A stretch of DNA of 42,644 nucleotides from Acidobacteriota bacterium. Lineage in GTDB: Bacteria; Acidobacteriota; Vicinamibacteria; Vicinamibacterales; UBA823. The stretch covers positions 1 through 42,644 of the forward strand of contig PCAK01000018.1 in NCBI GenBank assembly GCA_002730525.1, given 5' to 3'. Shown in pieces: positions 1-7,657 of the stretch. A model generated the notes under the pieces. That model was not told the DNA's origin, did not search any database, and worked only from the letters and a program-made list of their open reading frames with translations. The first letter of the stretch is position 1. Every line of letters begins with the position of its first letter. The translations under genes were made by a program, and so were the position numbers.

Positions 1-56
1 GCAGGAGACCGCAGACCGGGCTGGCTGATGAGAGGGGAAATCTAACCCGATCTCTC

Positions 57-623
57 TCATAATAAGTGGACCATCATTGGGGGCAGGTCAGGTGACGGAG
101 TTCGATTCCTAGATTCCCACTGATAGACGACCGCCTTCCCAGCCGCGCCAATGCGTTGCGCAAGCGCCTGCTGGCTCAGCTTCAGCCGTGAACGTAGGTG
201 CTTCAGTTGCTGGTCGTAGTCGGCTGGTACCACAGGGAGGGGAGCCGGGCACGCGGCCTGGCCAGCGAAGCAACGATAGTGCGTCCGCTTGAACTTCTCA
301 CCCGCCGCACGTGAAGCCATCCTCCGTGGGTGGCCAAAGACTGACCTCACAGAGAAACTCGTGTCGAGCCGGCCGGTGCGTGCGGCAGCTCGGAGAGTGC
401 GCACGTGGACACCGAGCTCAGAGGCCAGCTCCTGCAAGGTCAGAAGCTCGGTCTGTCGAGTATGGTCAGCGAGCGTCTTCCTGGCCCTCTGAATCTCTGC
501 GGCTGGAACCGGGCGTCGTCCACTGTCCCAGGTCCGGAACGTTTCTAGCGATACGTTCAGAACCTCGGCGCAGTCTTGCTGGGATAACCCGACGGATCGC
601 CGCAGCTCGCGAAGTTCGCCCAT
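57..623 (-). CDS. Three-helix-turn-helix DNA-binding protein
   Basis: 188 aa from ATG 623; an in-frame ATG at 647 adds eight residues, and neither start has a clear Shine-Dalgarno. I prefer 623 because the first HTH begins at once after it. Three DNA-binding segments are visible: an XRE-like HTH at residues 3-38 (GLSQQDCAEVLNVSLETFR), an excisionase/MerR-like helix pair at about 60-86 (LTLQELASELGVHVRTLR), and a second XRE-like HTH at about 136-176 (KLSQQALAQRIG, then YQWESRNRTPSP). The region between about 95 and 130 carries basic residues and three cysteines. It is probably a transcriptional regulator. Targets are unknown, but two inverted repeats lie just upstream and could be autoregulatory operators. 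It sits on the 3' side of tRNA-Arg, a common position for acquired DNA. The C-terminal tail is short and may be truncated. Confidence 0.7.
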   Translation of the reverse strand: MGELRELRRSVGLSQQDCAEVLNVSLETFRTWDSGRRPVPAAEIQRARKTLADHTRQTELLTLQELASELGVHVRTLRAAARTGRLDTSFSVRSVFGHPRRMASRAAGEKFKRTHYRCFAGQAACPAPLPVVPADYDQQLKHLRSRLKLSQQALAQRIGAAGKAVVYQWESRNRTPSPDLPPMMVHLL

Positions 624-668
624 GGGTTTGCGCGGGCACGATGCCATCGGAAGTACAGGTGGTCAAGC

Positions 669-695
669 GATCCTCGGCATGTGTGGCCGAGGATC
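669..695. repeat. Perfect 10-bp inverted repeat upstream of the HTH gene
   Basis: GATCCTCGGC at 669-678 and its exact complement at 686-695, separated by 7 nt. It lies 21 nt upstream of the ATG at 647 and 45 nt upstream of the ATG at 623, so it falls in the promoter or 5' leader of the HTH gene. It could be an operator for that protein or an RNA hairpin. No T-run follows on the minus strand, so a terminator is unlikely. Confidence 0.55.
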
Positions 696-777
696 TTGTT
701 GTCCAGGTGAGCTATTGACTTTGCCGGCGATCTCGGAATCCTCGGAATTGCTCGAGAAATTGAACATGCGAGTTCTG

Positions 778-791
778 GCGCAAACTTGCGC
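778..791. promoter_or_regulatory. Palindrome GCGCAA-AC-TTGCGC, possible operator
   Basis: Two perfect 6-bp half-sites separated by 2 bp in the 218-nt gap between the HTH gene and tRNA-Arg. The size and symmetry suit a dimeric XRE-type repressor. No protein is proven to bind; the link to the neighbouring regulator is inference. Confidence 0.35.
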
Positions 792-865
792 AACCGGTCA
801 CTTTTTTCGCCCGACATTCGCCGAGCATTTTTTCTGAAGACGGAATCCGCGATTTCTTTAGGAAA

Positions 866-942
866 TGGCGCGCCCGCCAGGACTCGAACCTGGGACCCTC
901 GGCTTAGAAGGCCGATGCTCTGTCCAGCTGAGCTACGGGCGC
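866..942 (-). tRNA. tRNA-Arg (anticodon TCT)
   Basis: Complete cloverleaf on the minus strand. The acceptor arms are GCGCCCG (942-936) and CGGGCGC (876-870), with discriminator G at 869 and encoded CCA at 868-866. The anticodon stem TCGGC/GCCGA encloses CTTCTAA, giving anticodon TCT. The T-arm is CCAGG-TTCGAGT-CCTGG. It reads AGA codons and is transcribed away from the dehydrogenase gene. Its 3' end faces the HTH gene, the side on which tRNA-targeted integration would place foreign DNA. Confidence 0.97.
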
Positions 943-1000
943 GTGCGGTGGTGACCCGATCTTACAGGACCGGCCCGCGGTGTGCCGGCGCTGCCCAGTC

Positions 1001-2935
1001 CTACTGACTGTCGTCGGGCAGAGCGAGCGCGAGAAGCTTGCCGGGCTGACCAGTTCGGCGATCGCCGGCGGCGAAGACGATGAACTGTGTGCCGTCGTGC
1101 ATGTAGGTCATCGGCAGGCTGCTCACCGTCGCCGGCAGTTCGATCTCCGCGACGATCTCACCGCTCGCCTTGTCGTAGGCGCGGAAGTACGGCTCGCCGC
1201 CCCAGCCCTCCCCGGCGAAGAGCAGCGTCGGGGTCGCAAGCAGCAACGCTCTCGTCCGGCTGCCGGTCGGGGGGAAGTCGACCCCGGCTAGGGCCGGGTG
1301 GTTCCGGATCGCCGCCGGCGTTCCGCCGTTGGGCTTCATCCAGAGGTGCTCGCCGGTGTTCATGTCGATCGCCGTGATCCGGCCGAACGGCGGCTTGAAC
1401 AGAGGCAGGCCCTGCGGCCCGGCGACCCGCACGCCGGCGGAGATGTATTCGACGTCGGAGGCGTCGGGGTCGTGGGTGAGCGAGAGTACGGTCAAGCCGG
1501 TCGTCGTCCCGACGTAAAGCACGCCACTCTCGACGTCGACGGCGCCACCCTCCCAGAGTGCGCCGCCGGCGGTGCCTGGCACCTGGAACGTCCCGATCGT
1601 CCCGTCGTCCGCCTCGGCGAGCGACGGCGAGGCGTACAGCGGGCCGAGCCTGAAGCGCCCCGCGATCTCCAGCGCCTCGGCTCGTAGCTCCGGTGTCAGG
1701 TCGATGAGGTCGTCCTCGGTCGCGCCTTGCTGGTCCAGGGGGGCGGGTTTCGTCGGGAACGGCTGCGTCGGGGACGTTCGCTCGCCGGGGACATCGGACG
1801 CTGGCACCGGCAGCTCCTCGATTGGCCAGAGCGGATCACCGGTGACGCGGTCGAACGCAAACACGAGGGACTGTTTGGTGAGCTGGACGACGGCGGGAAC
1901 CTCGAGGCCATCGACCGTCACATCCATCAGGATCGGCGCCGACGGGTTGTCGTACTCGTAGACGTCGTGGTGAACGGTCTGGAAGTGCCAGACCCGCTCG
2001 CCGGTCCGCGCGTCGAGGCAGACGAGGCTGGACGAGAAGAGGTTGTCGCCGAGCCGGTGTCCGCCGTAGTAGTCGCTCGTCGCGACCTCGAGCGGCAGGT
2101 AGACGTAGCCCAGCTCCTCGTCGAGCGCGAGCGGCGCCCAGGCGCCCGCGTTGCCGCCGATTTGCGCGGAATCGTTCTCCCACGTGTCGTACCCGAACTC
2201 GCCGGGCTTCGGCACGGTGTGGAAGATCCAGCGTCGCTCACCGGTGCGGGTGTCCCAGGCGGTAATGTGCGACGGGACGCCGACCTGCGAGGCGGGCCGG
2301 CCGGAGCCGGCCATCGCCGGGCCGACGATGATCAGGTCCTCGAACACCATCCCCGGTGAACTCGAGCCGAGGTTCTGCTCGTCGAGAGCGACGGGCTGAT
2401 CGAAGCCGCGCTTCATGTCGACGATGCCGTCGTTGCCGAAGTTGGGCATCGGCAGGCCGGTCGCGGCGTCGAGCGCGATCAGGTGGAAGCCCGGCGTGAT
2501 GACGAAGATGCGTTCGTCGCCTTGCCCGTCGGTCCAGTAGGACACCCCGCGCCCCGAGTTTCGGCGCGGTGCCGCGAGGCCCCGCGCGCCCTCGTCGAAG
2601 CGGTGGATCCAGAGTGTCTCGCCGGTGCCGGCGTTGATGGCGATGACGTCGCGGCGGAGGCCGGCGCTAAAGTAGAGGACGCCGTCGACCATCAGGGGCG
2701 TCGTTTCGCTCTTGAACTCGGGCGTCGGGCCAAAGTTCGCGCCGGCCCATTCCCAGGCGACACGCAGGTCACCGGCGTTCGCCGCGGTGATCTGGTCGAG
2801 TGCCGCATAGCGCGTCGCGCCGGCGTCCCCGTTCGAGTGTCGCCACTCGCCGTCAGAGACACCTTGCTGGGCCGACACGTTGGCCGCCAGCATTAGTAGA
2901 CAGACCGCCATCACCGCTCGTTGCGTCATTCGCAT
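1001..2935 (-). CDS. Exported PQQ-type quinoprotein dehydrogenase-like propeller protein
   Basis: 644 aa from ATG 2935; ATG 2929 is equally possible, and a longer in-frame start at 2968 would place residues before the signal peptide. The N-terminus (MRMTQRAVMAVCLLMLAANVSAQ) is a Sec signal peptide, so the mature protein is periplasmic. The body has repeated propeller blades with the typical PQQ-domain wording (INAGTGETLWIHR, WDTRTGERRWIFH, LDARTGERVWHFQ, IDMNTGEHLWMKP). HHDVYEYDNPSAPIL and GGALWEGGAVD resemble membrane-type glucose/quinate quinoprotein dehydrogenases. It probably oxidises a sugar or alcohol with pyrroloquinoline quinone, substrate unknown. There is no N-terminal membrane domain or C-terminal cytochrome c (no CxxCH), so electrons must pass to a separate acceptor. 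Confidence 0.88.
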   Translation of the reverse strand: MRMTQRAVMAVCLLMLAANVSAQQGVSDGEWRHSNGDAGATRYAALDQITAANAGDLRVAWEWAGANFGPTPEFKSETTPLMVDGVLYFSAGLRRDVIAINAGTGETLWIHRFDEGARGLAAPRRNSGRGVSYWTDGQGDERIFVITPGFHLIALDAATGLPMPNFGNDGIVDMKRGFDQPVALDEQNLGSSSPGMVFEDLIIVGPAMAGSGRPASQVGVPSHITAWDTRTGERRWIFHTVPKPGEFGYDTWENDSAQIGGNAGAWAPLALDEELGYVYLPLEVATSDYYGGHRLGDNLFSSSLVCLDARTGERVWHFQTVHHDVYEYDNPSAPILMDVTVDGLEVPAVVQLTKQSLVFAFDRVTGDPLWPIEELPVPASDVPGERTSPTQPFPTKPAPLDQQGATEDDLIDLTPELRAEALEIAGRFRLGPLYASPSLAEADDGTIGTFQVPGTAGGALWEGGAVDVESGVLYVGTTTGLTVLSLTHDPDASDVEYISAGVRVAGPQGLPLFKPPFGRITAIDMNTGEHLWMKPNGGTPAAIRNHPALAGVDFPPTGSRTRALLLATPTLLFAGEGWGGEPYFRAYDKASGEIVAEIELPATVSSLPMTYMHDGTQFIVFAAGDRRTGQPGKLLALALPDDSQ

Positions 2936-2998
2936 CCGGTCATGGTAGCGGAGGCTGCGCCCGAACACGAGCGGGAACGACAGAAGCGGCCGCTCGCC

Positions 2999-4054
2999 TC
3001 AGGAGAGCAGCGCGATCAGGGAGAGGCTGACCGCGCCGACGAGCACCGCCGAGAACAGGCCGACGCCCAGCGGTCGGAGGCCGATCTGCGCCAGCCCCTT
3101 GATGCGGGTGCCCAGCCCGACGGCCGCCATGGCGATTGCCAGGCAGACTTCGGCGACCTGTCGCGTGGTGGAGACGACCATCGTCCACCGGTCCGGCGAC
3201 AGCATGCCGAAGGCCGGAACGCCCATGTCGCCGACGGTGCGCAGGAGACTCAGGCCGGCGAACCCAACGACGAAGAGCGGCAGCATCGTCCACCACGGAG
3301 GCACGTCACCCGTCGCGGCCGACCGCCGGTGGTAGACGACACTCATCAGCGGGATGATCACGAGCATGCTCAGATTGCGCACGAGCTTGGTCACGGTGGC
3401 CACGTCGAGCACCCGCGGGTCGTCGTAGTACTGCTGGTAGACGAGGCCGGCGCCCGCGACCTGCGCGGTCTCGTGAACGGAGGTTCCCAGGAAGAGTCCG
3501 CTCGCGAGCGGATCGCCCGCGAACATCCAGTGCGCCGCGAACGGATAGACGAGCATCGCGACGACGCCGAAGAGCGTGATGCAGGCGATCGAGTAACTGA
3601 TCTCGTCGTCCTCGGCCCCGATGGCCGGGGCGGTCGCAACGATGGCCGTGGCGCCACAGATGCTCGTGCCAACGGCGATGAGCGTGCCGAGCCGCTCGGA
3701 GAGGCCCAGCCGGCGGCTGCAGTAGGTAACGATCAGCAGCGCCACCGTGACGGTGCCGACGATGACCGGCAGGCTCCGCAGCCCGATGGCGCCGACTTCG
3801 CCGAGGCTTAGACGGATGCCGAGCAGCACGATACCGACTCTCAGGACCCGTGTGAGGCCGAAGCGGATGCCGGGCTGGAACGACTCGGGCAGCGGCAGCG
3901 TGTTGCGGAGCAAGATGCCGAGCAGGATCGCCATCATGATGGCGCTGATCGGGCTTCGAGGCAGCCCCATCCAGGTGACCCCGATGAGCTCGGAGAGGAC
4001 CTGCCCGCCGAGGGCCAGCACGAACGCGAGGATCAGTCCGGGGAGTACAGCCAT
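2999..4054 (-). CDS. YeiH-family putative sulfate/anion exporter
   Basis: 351 aa from ATG 4054; a TTG two codons upstream (4060) is possible. It is almost entirely hydrophobic with about ten predicted membrane segments. It carries the two signatures I associate with the YeiH/PSE family (formerly UPF0324): GTSICGATAIVA near residue 130 and GTSVHETAQVAGAG near residue 190, plus RVGIVLLGIRLSL near residue 75. The family is annotated as putative sulfate exporters; the true substrate is usually unproven. Its stop lies 63 nt upstream of the quinoprotein gene start on the same strand, so cotranscription is possible. Length is normal and no damage is seen. Confidence 0.88.
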   Translation of the reverse strand: MAVLPGLILAFVLALGGQVLSELIGVTWMGLPRSPISAIMMAILLGILLRNTLPLPESFQPGIRFGLTRVLRVGIVLLGIRLSLGEVGAIGLRSLPVIVGTVTVALLIVTYCSRRLGLSERLGTLIAVGTSICGATAIVATAPAIGAEDDEISYSIACITLFGVVAMLVYPFAAHWMFAGDPLASGLFLGTSVHETAQVAGAGLVYQQYYDDPRVLDVATVTKLVRNLSMLVIIPLMSVVYHRRSAATGDVPPWWTMLPLFVVGFAGLSLLRTVGDMGVPAFGMLSPDRWTMVVSTTRQVAEVCLAIAMAAVGLGTRIKGLAQIGLRPLGVGLFSAVLVGAVSLSLIALLS

Positions 4055-4138
4055 GGCCAAGTTCGCCGCCGCCCGCCGCGGGCGGTCGTCACGCGGAAGG
4101 GGCTATCGAGGGCCTGAACGCGAAGTCTGGCTACGGGA

Positions 4139-4423
4139 TCAGCCGCCGCCGACCTTGCGCGGCATCCGCGGGCGCGAGGCAAAGCCCTTAGACGTGGTGC
4201 CCTTCCACGGCTGCTGCGTCTGGTGCTTCGGGGTGCGCGCCGGGGTGGAGGCGACCGCCTCGGATGTCTCTTCCGCCGCCGCCGCCGCCGCCGACGCGGC
4301 CTCGGCCCGTGCAGCCGCCGCGAGCTCTTCGTCCTTCGCGAGACAGCATTGCTTGTACTTACGGCCCGATCCGCAATGGCAGGGCTGGTTGCGCCCCGGT
4401 CGCGGCGTGGAGGGTGAGGTCAT
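4139..4423 (-). CDS. Small SEC-C zinc-motif protein
   Basis: 94 aa. Residues 11-27 (RNQPCHCGSGRKYKQCC) form a SEC-C motif with zinc ligands C15, C17, C26 and C27, as at the C-terminus of SecA where it binds SecB and ribosomes. An alanine-rich helical stretch (about 34-58) and a basic Gly/Arg/Pro tail follow. No other domain is present, so this is a stand-alone SEC-C mini-protein. Its role is not known; binding to ribosome or secretion partners is inferred from the motif only. It lies between the exporter gene and the cold-shock gene on the same strand; the terminator after csp suggests it is transcribed separately from csp. A second SEC-C protein occurs at 32611-32838. Confidence 0.85.
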   Translation of the reverse strand: MTSPSTPRPGRNQPCHCGSGRKYKQCCLAKDEELAAAARAEAASAAAAAAEETSEAVASTPARTPKHQTQQPWKGTTSKGFASRPRMPRKVGGG

Positions 4424-4453
4424 TCACGCGAGTGTAGCGTACCGCGGCAAACG

Positions 4454-4485
4454 AAAAGCCCTGCCGCGCCGAAGCGCGACAGGGC
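4454..4485 (-). terminator. Rho-independent terminator of the cold-shock gene
   Basis: Read on the minus strand: GCCCTG-T-CGCGC, loop TTCG, GCGCG-G-CAGGGC, then TTTT. There are 11 paired positions with one mismatch and a UUCG tetraloop. It begins 32 nt after the csp stop codon. Confidence 0.85.
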
Positions 4486-4517
4486 CCATACTAACCGTTT
4501 TCAACGTTCAGGCTGGT

Positions 4518-4730
4518 CTAGCCGTCGAGCTTGACCACGTTCTCCGCCGCCGGGCCCTTCTGGCCCTGGACGACTTCGAACTCGACCCGCTGTCCCTCGG
4601 TCAGGCTCTTGAAGCCCTCACCCTGGATGGCCGAATGATGCACGAACACATCCTTCTCACCGTCGTCGCGCGTCAAAAAGCCAAAACCCTTGCTATCGTT
4701 GAACCACTTCACTGTTCCACTAGTAGGCAT
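4518..4730 (-). CDS. Cold-shock domain protein (CspA family)
   Basis: 70 aa, the standard size for the family. The single OB-fold carries RNP1 (KGFGFL, residues 14-19) and RNP2 (VFVHH, 28-32), the surface that binds single-stranded RNA or DNA and melts secondary structure. The start is supported by GGAG 7 nt upstream of the ATG. It is monocistronic: a terminator follows immediately, and the gene ahead is divergent. The leader is long: the nearest good -35 box (TTGACA, 4888-4883) lies about 150 nt upstream, which would fit the structured 5' UTRs typical of cold-shock mRNAs. Whether it is cold-inducible or constitutive cannot be read from the sequence. Confidence 0.97.
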   Translation of the reverse strand: MPTSGTVKWFNDSKGFGFLTRDDGEKDVFVHHSAIQGEGFKSLTEGQRVEFEVVQGQKGPAAENVVKLDG

Positions 4731-4854
4731 CCGTACTCCAGTTACTGCCTATTCGTCGGAGTTCGGTCCTACCGTACTGCCGACTACTGCTTGCGGCGCT
4801 GTCCCGCGCCCGGGGTGACGCCGCACTGTGCGACGCCGACTACAACAAACCGAA

Positions 4855-4888
4855 CCCATAGCGTGGGTGAAAGCGGGGAAATTGTCAA
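4855..4888 (-). promoter_or_regulatory. Possible csp promoter
   Basis: Minus strand: consensus -35 TTGACA at 4888-4883 and a TATGGG at 4860-4855. The 22-nt spacing is longer than usual for sigma-70, so the -10 assignment is doubtful. It would give a leader of roughly 120 nt. The rest of the 4731-5042 gap holds only this element and the divergent promoter at 4959-4986. Confidence 0.3.
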
Positions 4889-4958
4889 CTCCCCGGCGGC
4901 CTCCCGAACCGGCGACGCAAGGCCGACTCGGGTCTGAACACGGGTGCCGGCTGTTGCC

Positions 4959-4986
4959 TTGACACGACTCGTACCGGCGATAAGGA
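4959..4986 (+). promoter_or_regulatory. Probable sigma-70 promoter for the TIG/collagen-like gene
   Basis: TTGACA at 4959-4964, 16-nt spacer, TAAGGA at 4981-4986. The -35 is perfect and the -10 is weak. It lies about 60 nt upstream of the GTG start at 5043, which has a strong AAGGAGG ribosome-binding site at 5032-5038. Confidence 0.5.
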
Positions 4987-5042
4987 TGAGCGTACCGGCT
5001 CGGCGCCACCGGGATCGAGCGCTTCGAGTCGAAGGAGGGTGT

Positions 5043-5828
5043 GTGCGGCGACGTCTACCCATCTCGATTCTGGCTCTGATACTCGTTTCTTCGTTCGCCG
5101 ACTCGTCGCCTTCCGCGCAGAAGCGGCGGCCGGGCGGGGCCGGGCCCTGGCAGCCGACGATCACGCACGTCTCGGCCGATCTGGTGTCCGGCCTGCTCGC
5201 GATCCACGGCGCCCGCTTCGGGGCTTCGCCCACGGTGTTCTTCGGCACCGACGTCGGCTCGCTCGTCGAGTTGCCCATCGTCCCCACGGTCATGCCCAAC
5301 GAGATCCTCGCCGTCCTGCCGACGACCGCGCCGGGGACCTACTTGGTCGTCGTTCAGGTGCGACACAACCGGTGGTGGACGCAGGCCGCCTCGGCGAACG
5401 TAACGCTCGGCGCGGCTGGGCCTCAGGGGGATGTGGGTCCCCCAGGTGGGCCGGGTCCGTCCGGCCCGCCGGGCCTGCCCGGGTCTCCAGGTCCGCCAGG
5501 GCCACCCGGACCGGAGGGGCCACCCGGGTCGGTCGGCACGATCGACCCGGGGGAGATCCTCGACGCGCTGGGCGTCAGCGAAGCCGAGTTCGCGTCGCTC
5601 TTCGCTGGGAACCATGACTGGGCCCATGCGTTCGTCGCGCGACTCGACCCGACGGGAAACCCCATCTGGTCGAGGGCAATTCATGGCGGCTCGGTGGGAG
5701 GCGTGACGACGCTGACCGATGGCGACCCCGTCGTGGTGGGAAGCTTCACGACGTTGGGGAGTCTGCCGGGAACATTCTTGACGGGCTTAGGCAGCCTCGA
5801 CATCTTCCTCGCACGGCTGCGCAAGTAG
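5043..5828 (+). CDS. Exported IPT/TIG and collagen-like repeat protein
   Basis: 261 aa. The GTG at 5043 is chosen because AAGGAGG lies 4 nt before it and a signal peptide follows directly (residues 1-26, [15 protein letters not shown]...PSAQ). Residues about 36-118 look like an IPT/TIG immunoglobulin-like domain ([20 protein letters not shown]...[14 protein letters not shown]). Residues 126-164 are thirteen uninterrupted Gly-X-Y triplets rich in GPP, a short collagen-like rod. The C-terminal part (about 187-261; [18 protein letters not shown]...) resembles one blade of a bacterial SBBP-type propeller. It is probably an extracellular or surface structural/adhesive protein. The function is inferred from architecture only, and there is no cell-wall anchor motif. 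It is followed after 10 nt by the SGNH hydrolase, so the two are likely cotranscribed. Confidence 0.8.
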   Translation: MRRRLPISILALILVSSFADSSPSAQKRRPGGAGPWQPTITHVSADLVSGLLAIHGARFGASPTVFFGTDVGSLVELPIVPTVMPNEILAVLPTTAPGTYLVVVQVRHNRWWTQAASANVTLGAAGPQGDVGPPGGPGPSGPPGLPGSPGPPGPPGPEGPPGSVGTIDPGEILDALGVSEAEFASLFAGNHDWAHAFVARLDPTGNPIWSRAIHGGSVGGVTTLTDGDPVVVGSFTTLGSLPGTFLTGLGSLDIFLARLRK

Positions 5829-5838
5829 GCGGCTTTCG

Positions 5839-6612
5839 ATGCAGGGTCCGATCGATCGTCGCCGTTTCCTCGGTCTGACTGCCGCGGGTGTCGCGCTCAC
5901 CGGGTCCAGTTCCGAGCAGGCCCTGGGCGCCGTTCGGGCGGGCGTTGGCGCGACACAGCCGTCACCCGGGCCTCGCGTCATCCTTTTTCAGGGCGACTCG
6001 GTCACCGACGTCGGGCGGGATCGTGAGCGGCCGGAGCCGAACGACACGCGGGCACTGGGCGGCGGGTATCCGGCGCTCGCCGCGGCCGAGTTGCTGTCCC
6101 GGAGGCCCGAGGCAGGCTGGCGCTGCTACAACCGCGGGGTTAGCGGCCATAAGGTCTTCCAGTTGGACGAGCGCTGGCAGGCCGACTGCCTCGACCTCGC
6201 GCCCGAGGTGTTGAGCATCCTCATCGGCGTCAACGACTTCTGGCACACGCTGAGTTCCGGCTACGAGGGAACGGTCGAACTCTACGAGCGGGACTACCGC
6301 GCGCTCGTCGCCCGGACGCGCGAGGCGCTGCCCGGCGTCGGGCTCATCATCGGCGAACCGTTCGCGGTGACCGGCGGCTCGGCGATCGACGAGGCGTGGT
6401 CTCCGGCGTTCGCCGACTACCAGGCGGCGGCCCGGCAGGTCGCCGACGATCACGGCGCGGCCTGGGTGCCCTACCAGTCGATCTTCGACGACGCGCTGAC
6501 CCGAGCGTCGGTCGACTACTGGTGTGCCGACGGCGTGCATCCGTCGCTGGCGGGCCACGCCCTGATGGCCGAGGCCTGGCTCGACGCGTTTCGGACGCTC
6601 GCCGCGGCCTGA
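5839..6612 (+). CDS. Tat-exported SGNH/GDSL esterase
   Basis: 257 aa. The N-terminus DRRRFLGLTAAGVALTG is a twin-arginine signal, so the enzyme is exported folded. SGNH blocks: I, GDSVTD with the catalytic Ser54; II, NRGVSGHKV; III, IGVND with Asn132; V, DGVHPSLAGH with the catalytic Asp231 and His234. The family hydrolyses ester bonds; close relatives include carbohydrate (rhamnogalacturonan-type) acetylesterases and lysophospholipase-like enzymes. The exact substrate cannot be fixed. It lies between the collagen-like protein (10 nt upstream) and the AI-2E permease (37 nt downstream). All catalytic residues are present. Confidence 0.9.
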   Translation: MQGPIDRRRFLGLTAAGVALTGSSSEQALGAVRAGVGATQPSPGPRVILFQGDSVTDVGRDRERPEPNDTRALGGGYPALAAAELLSRRPEAGWRCYNRGVSGHKVFQLDERWQADCLDLAPEVLSILIGVNDFWHTLSSGYEGTVELYERDYRALVARTREALPGVGLIIGEPFAVTGGSAIDEAWSPAFADYQAAARQVADDHGAAWVPYQSIFDDALTRASVDYWCADGVHPSLAGHALMAEAWLDAFRTLAAA

Positions 6613-6649
6613 GCCGGGAGTCGTCCACCGGCCGCGAGAGACGAACCAG

Positions 6650-7657
6650 ATGGAATCAGCCCACCTCGAACGGGTGCAGGTCACCTGCATTGCGACGCTC
6701 ACGGCGCTGGCCGTGGCCGCGGCGCTCTACTGGCTAGCGCCGGTGATGGTGCCGTTCGTTCTCGCTGCGTTCATCGCCATGGTCCTCTCGCACCTCGTCA
6801 ATCTGGTCAGCACGCGCCTCCGCCTGCCGACGGCGCTGGCGCTGGCGCTGGTCGCGATCGCCGCGGTCGTGGTCATCGGGTTGCTAGCCGGGCTGGTCTC
6901 GCGCTCGGCCATCGAGCTGGGGCAGGATGCGGGTGCCTACCGTGCGCGGCTGACCGAGCTGCAGGATGACGCGATCGCAATGCTCGGACGGGCGGGGCTC
7001 GGCATCGACGCGCTGCTGCCGTCGTCCGCGACGGTGGCCGGCTGGATCAGTTCGGCGACCAACGCACTGGGCGGCCTGCTCTCGCAGAGCGTCCTCGTCC
7101 TCATCTTCGTCCTGTTCCTGCTGGGCGGACGGAGCCGCAGGGCGCCGGTCGCCGGCGTCTGGCGCGACATCGAGTCGAGCGTGCAGGGCTACGTCGCCGC
7201 CAAGCTGTTCACGTCGTCGCTGACGGGCCTGTTGGTGGGGATCGCACTCTGGGCGCTGGGCATCGATCTGGCGTTCCTGTTCGGGCTGTTTGCTTTCCTG
7301 CTGAACTTCATTCCGAACGTCGGGTCGCTCGTCGCCACGCTGCTCCCGTTGCCGATCGTCCTGGTGACGCCGGACGTCACCGGCGTGACCGCCATCCTGG
7401 CGTTTGCGATTCCGGGGGCGATTCAGTTCGGGATCGGCAGTGTCCTGGAGCCGCGCCTGATGGGCAGCTCGCTCGATCTGCACCCGGCCGTCATCCTGAT
7501 GGCGCTGATCTTCTGGGGGATGCTCTGGGGCTTCGTCGGAATGCTGCTCGCGACGCCGCTGACGGCGGTCCTGAAGATCGTCCTCGAGCGGAACGAACTG
7601 ACCGCGCCGGTCGGCGATCTGCTCGCCGGCCGTTTCCACGGTCGCGCAGCCTCCTAG
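6650..7657 (+). CDS. AI-2E family permease
   Basis: 335 aa with about eight predicted membrane segments, hydrophobic from residue 10. It has the typical layout of the AI-2E/UPF0118 family: two N-terminal helices, an amphipathic middle (about 80-140), then conserved segments with LLNFIPNVGSLVATLLPLPIV near residue 215 and the C-terminal IFWGMLWGFVGMLLATPLTAVL. Members include TqsA (autoinducer-2 export) and Na+/H+ antiporters; most have unknown substrates and nothing here points to quorum sensing. Its stop codon overlaps the convergent stop of the decayed endonuclease gene (7654-7656). Confidence 0.9.
   Translation: MESAHLERVQVTCIATLTALAVAAALYWLAPVMVPFVLAAFIAMVLSHLVNLVSTRLRLPTALALALVAIAAVVVIGLLAGLVSRSAIELGQDAGAYRARLTELQDDAIAMLGRAGLGIDALLPSSATVAGWISSATNALGGLLSQSVLVLIFVLFLLGGRSRRAPVAGVWRDIESSVQGYVAAKLFTSSLTGLLVGIALWALGIDLAFLFGLFAFLLNFIPNVGSLVATLLPLPIVLVTPDVTGVTAILAFAIPGAIQFGIGSVLEPRLMGSSLDLHPAVILMALIFWGMLWGFVGMLLATPLTAVLKIVLERNELTAPVGDLLAGRFHGRAAS

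Noticed and set aside
2921-3811. 296-codon plus-strand frame rich in Arg, Asp and His
   Set aside because: Shadow of the YeiH-type exporter; composition typical of the reverse complement of a membrane protein gene.
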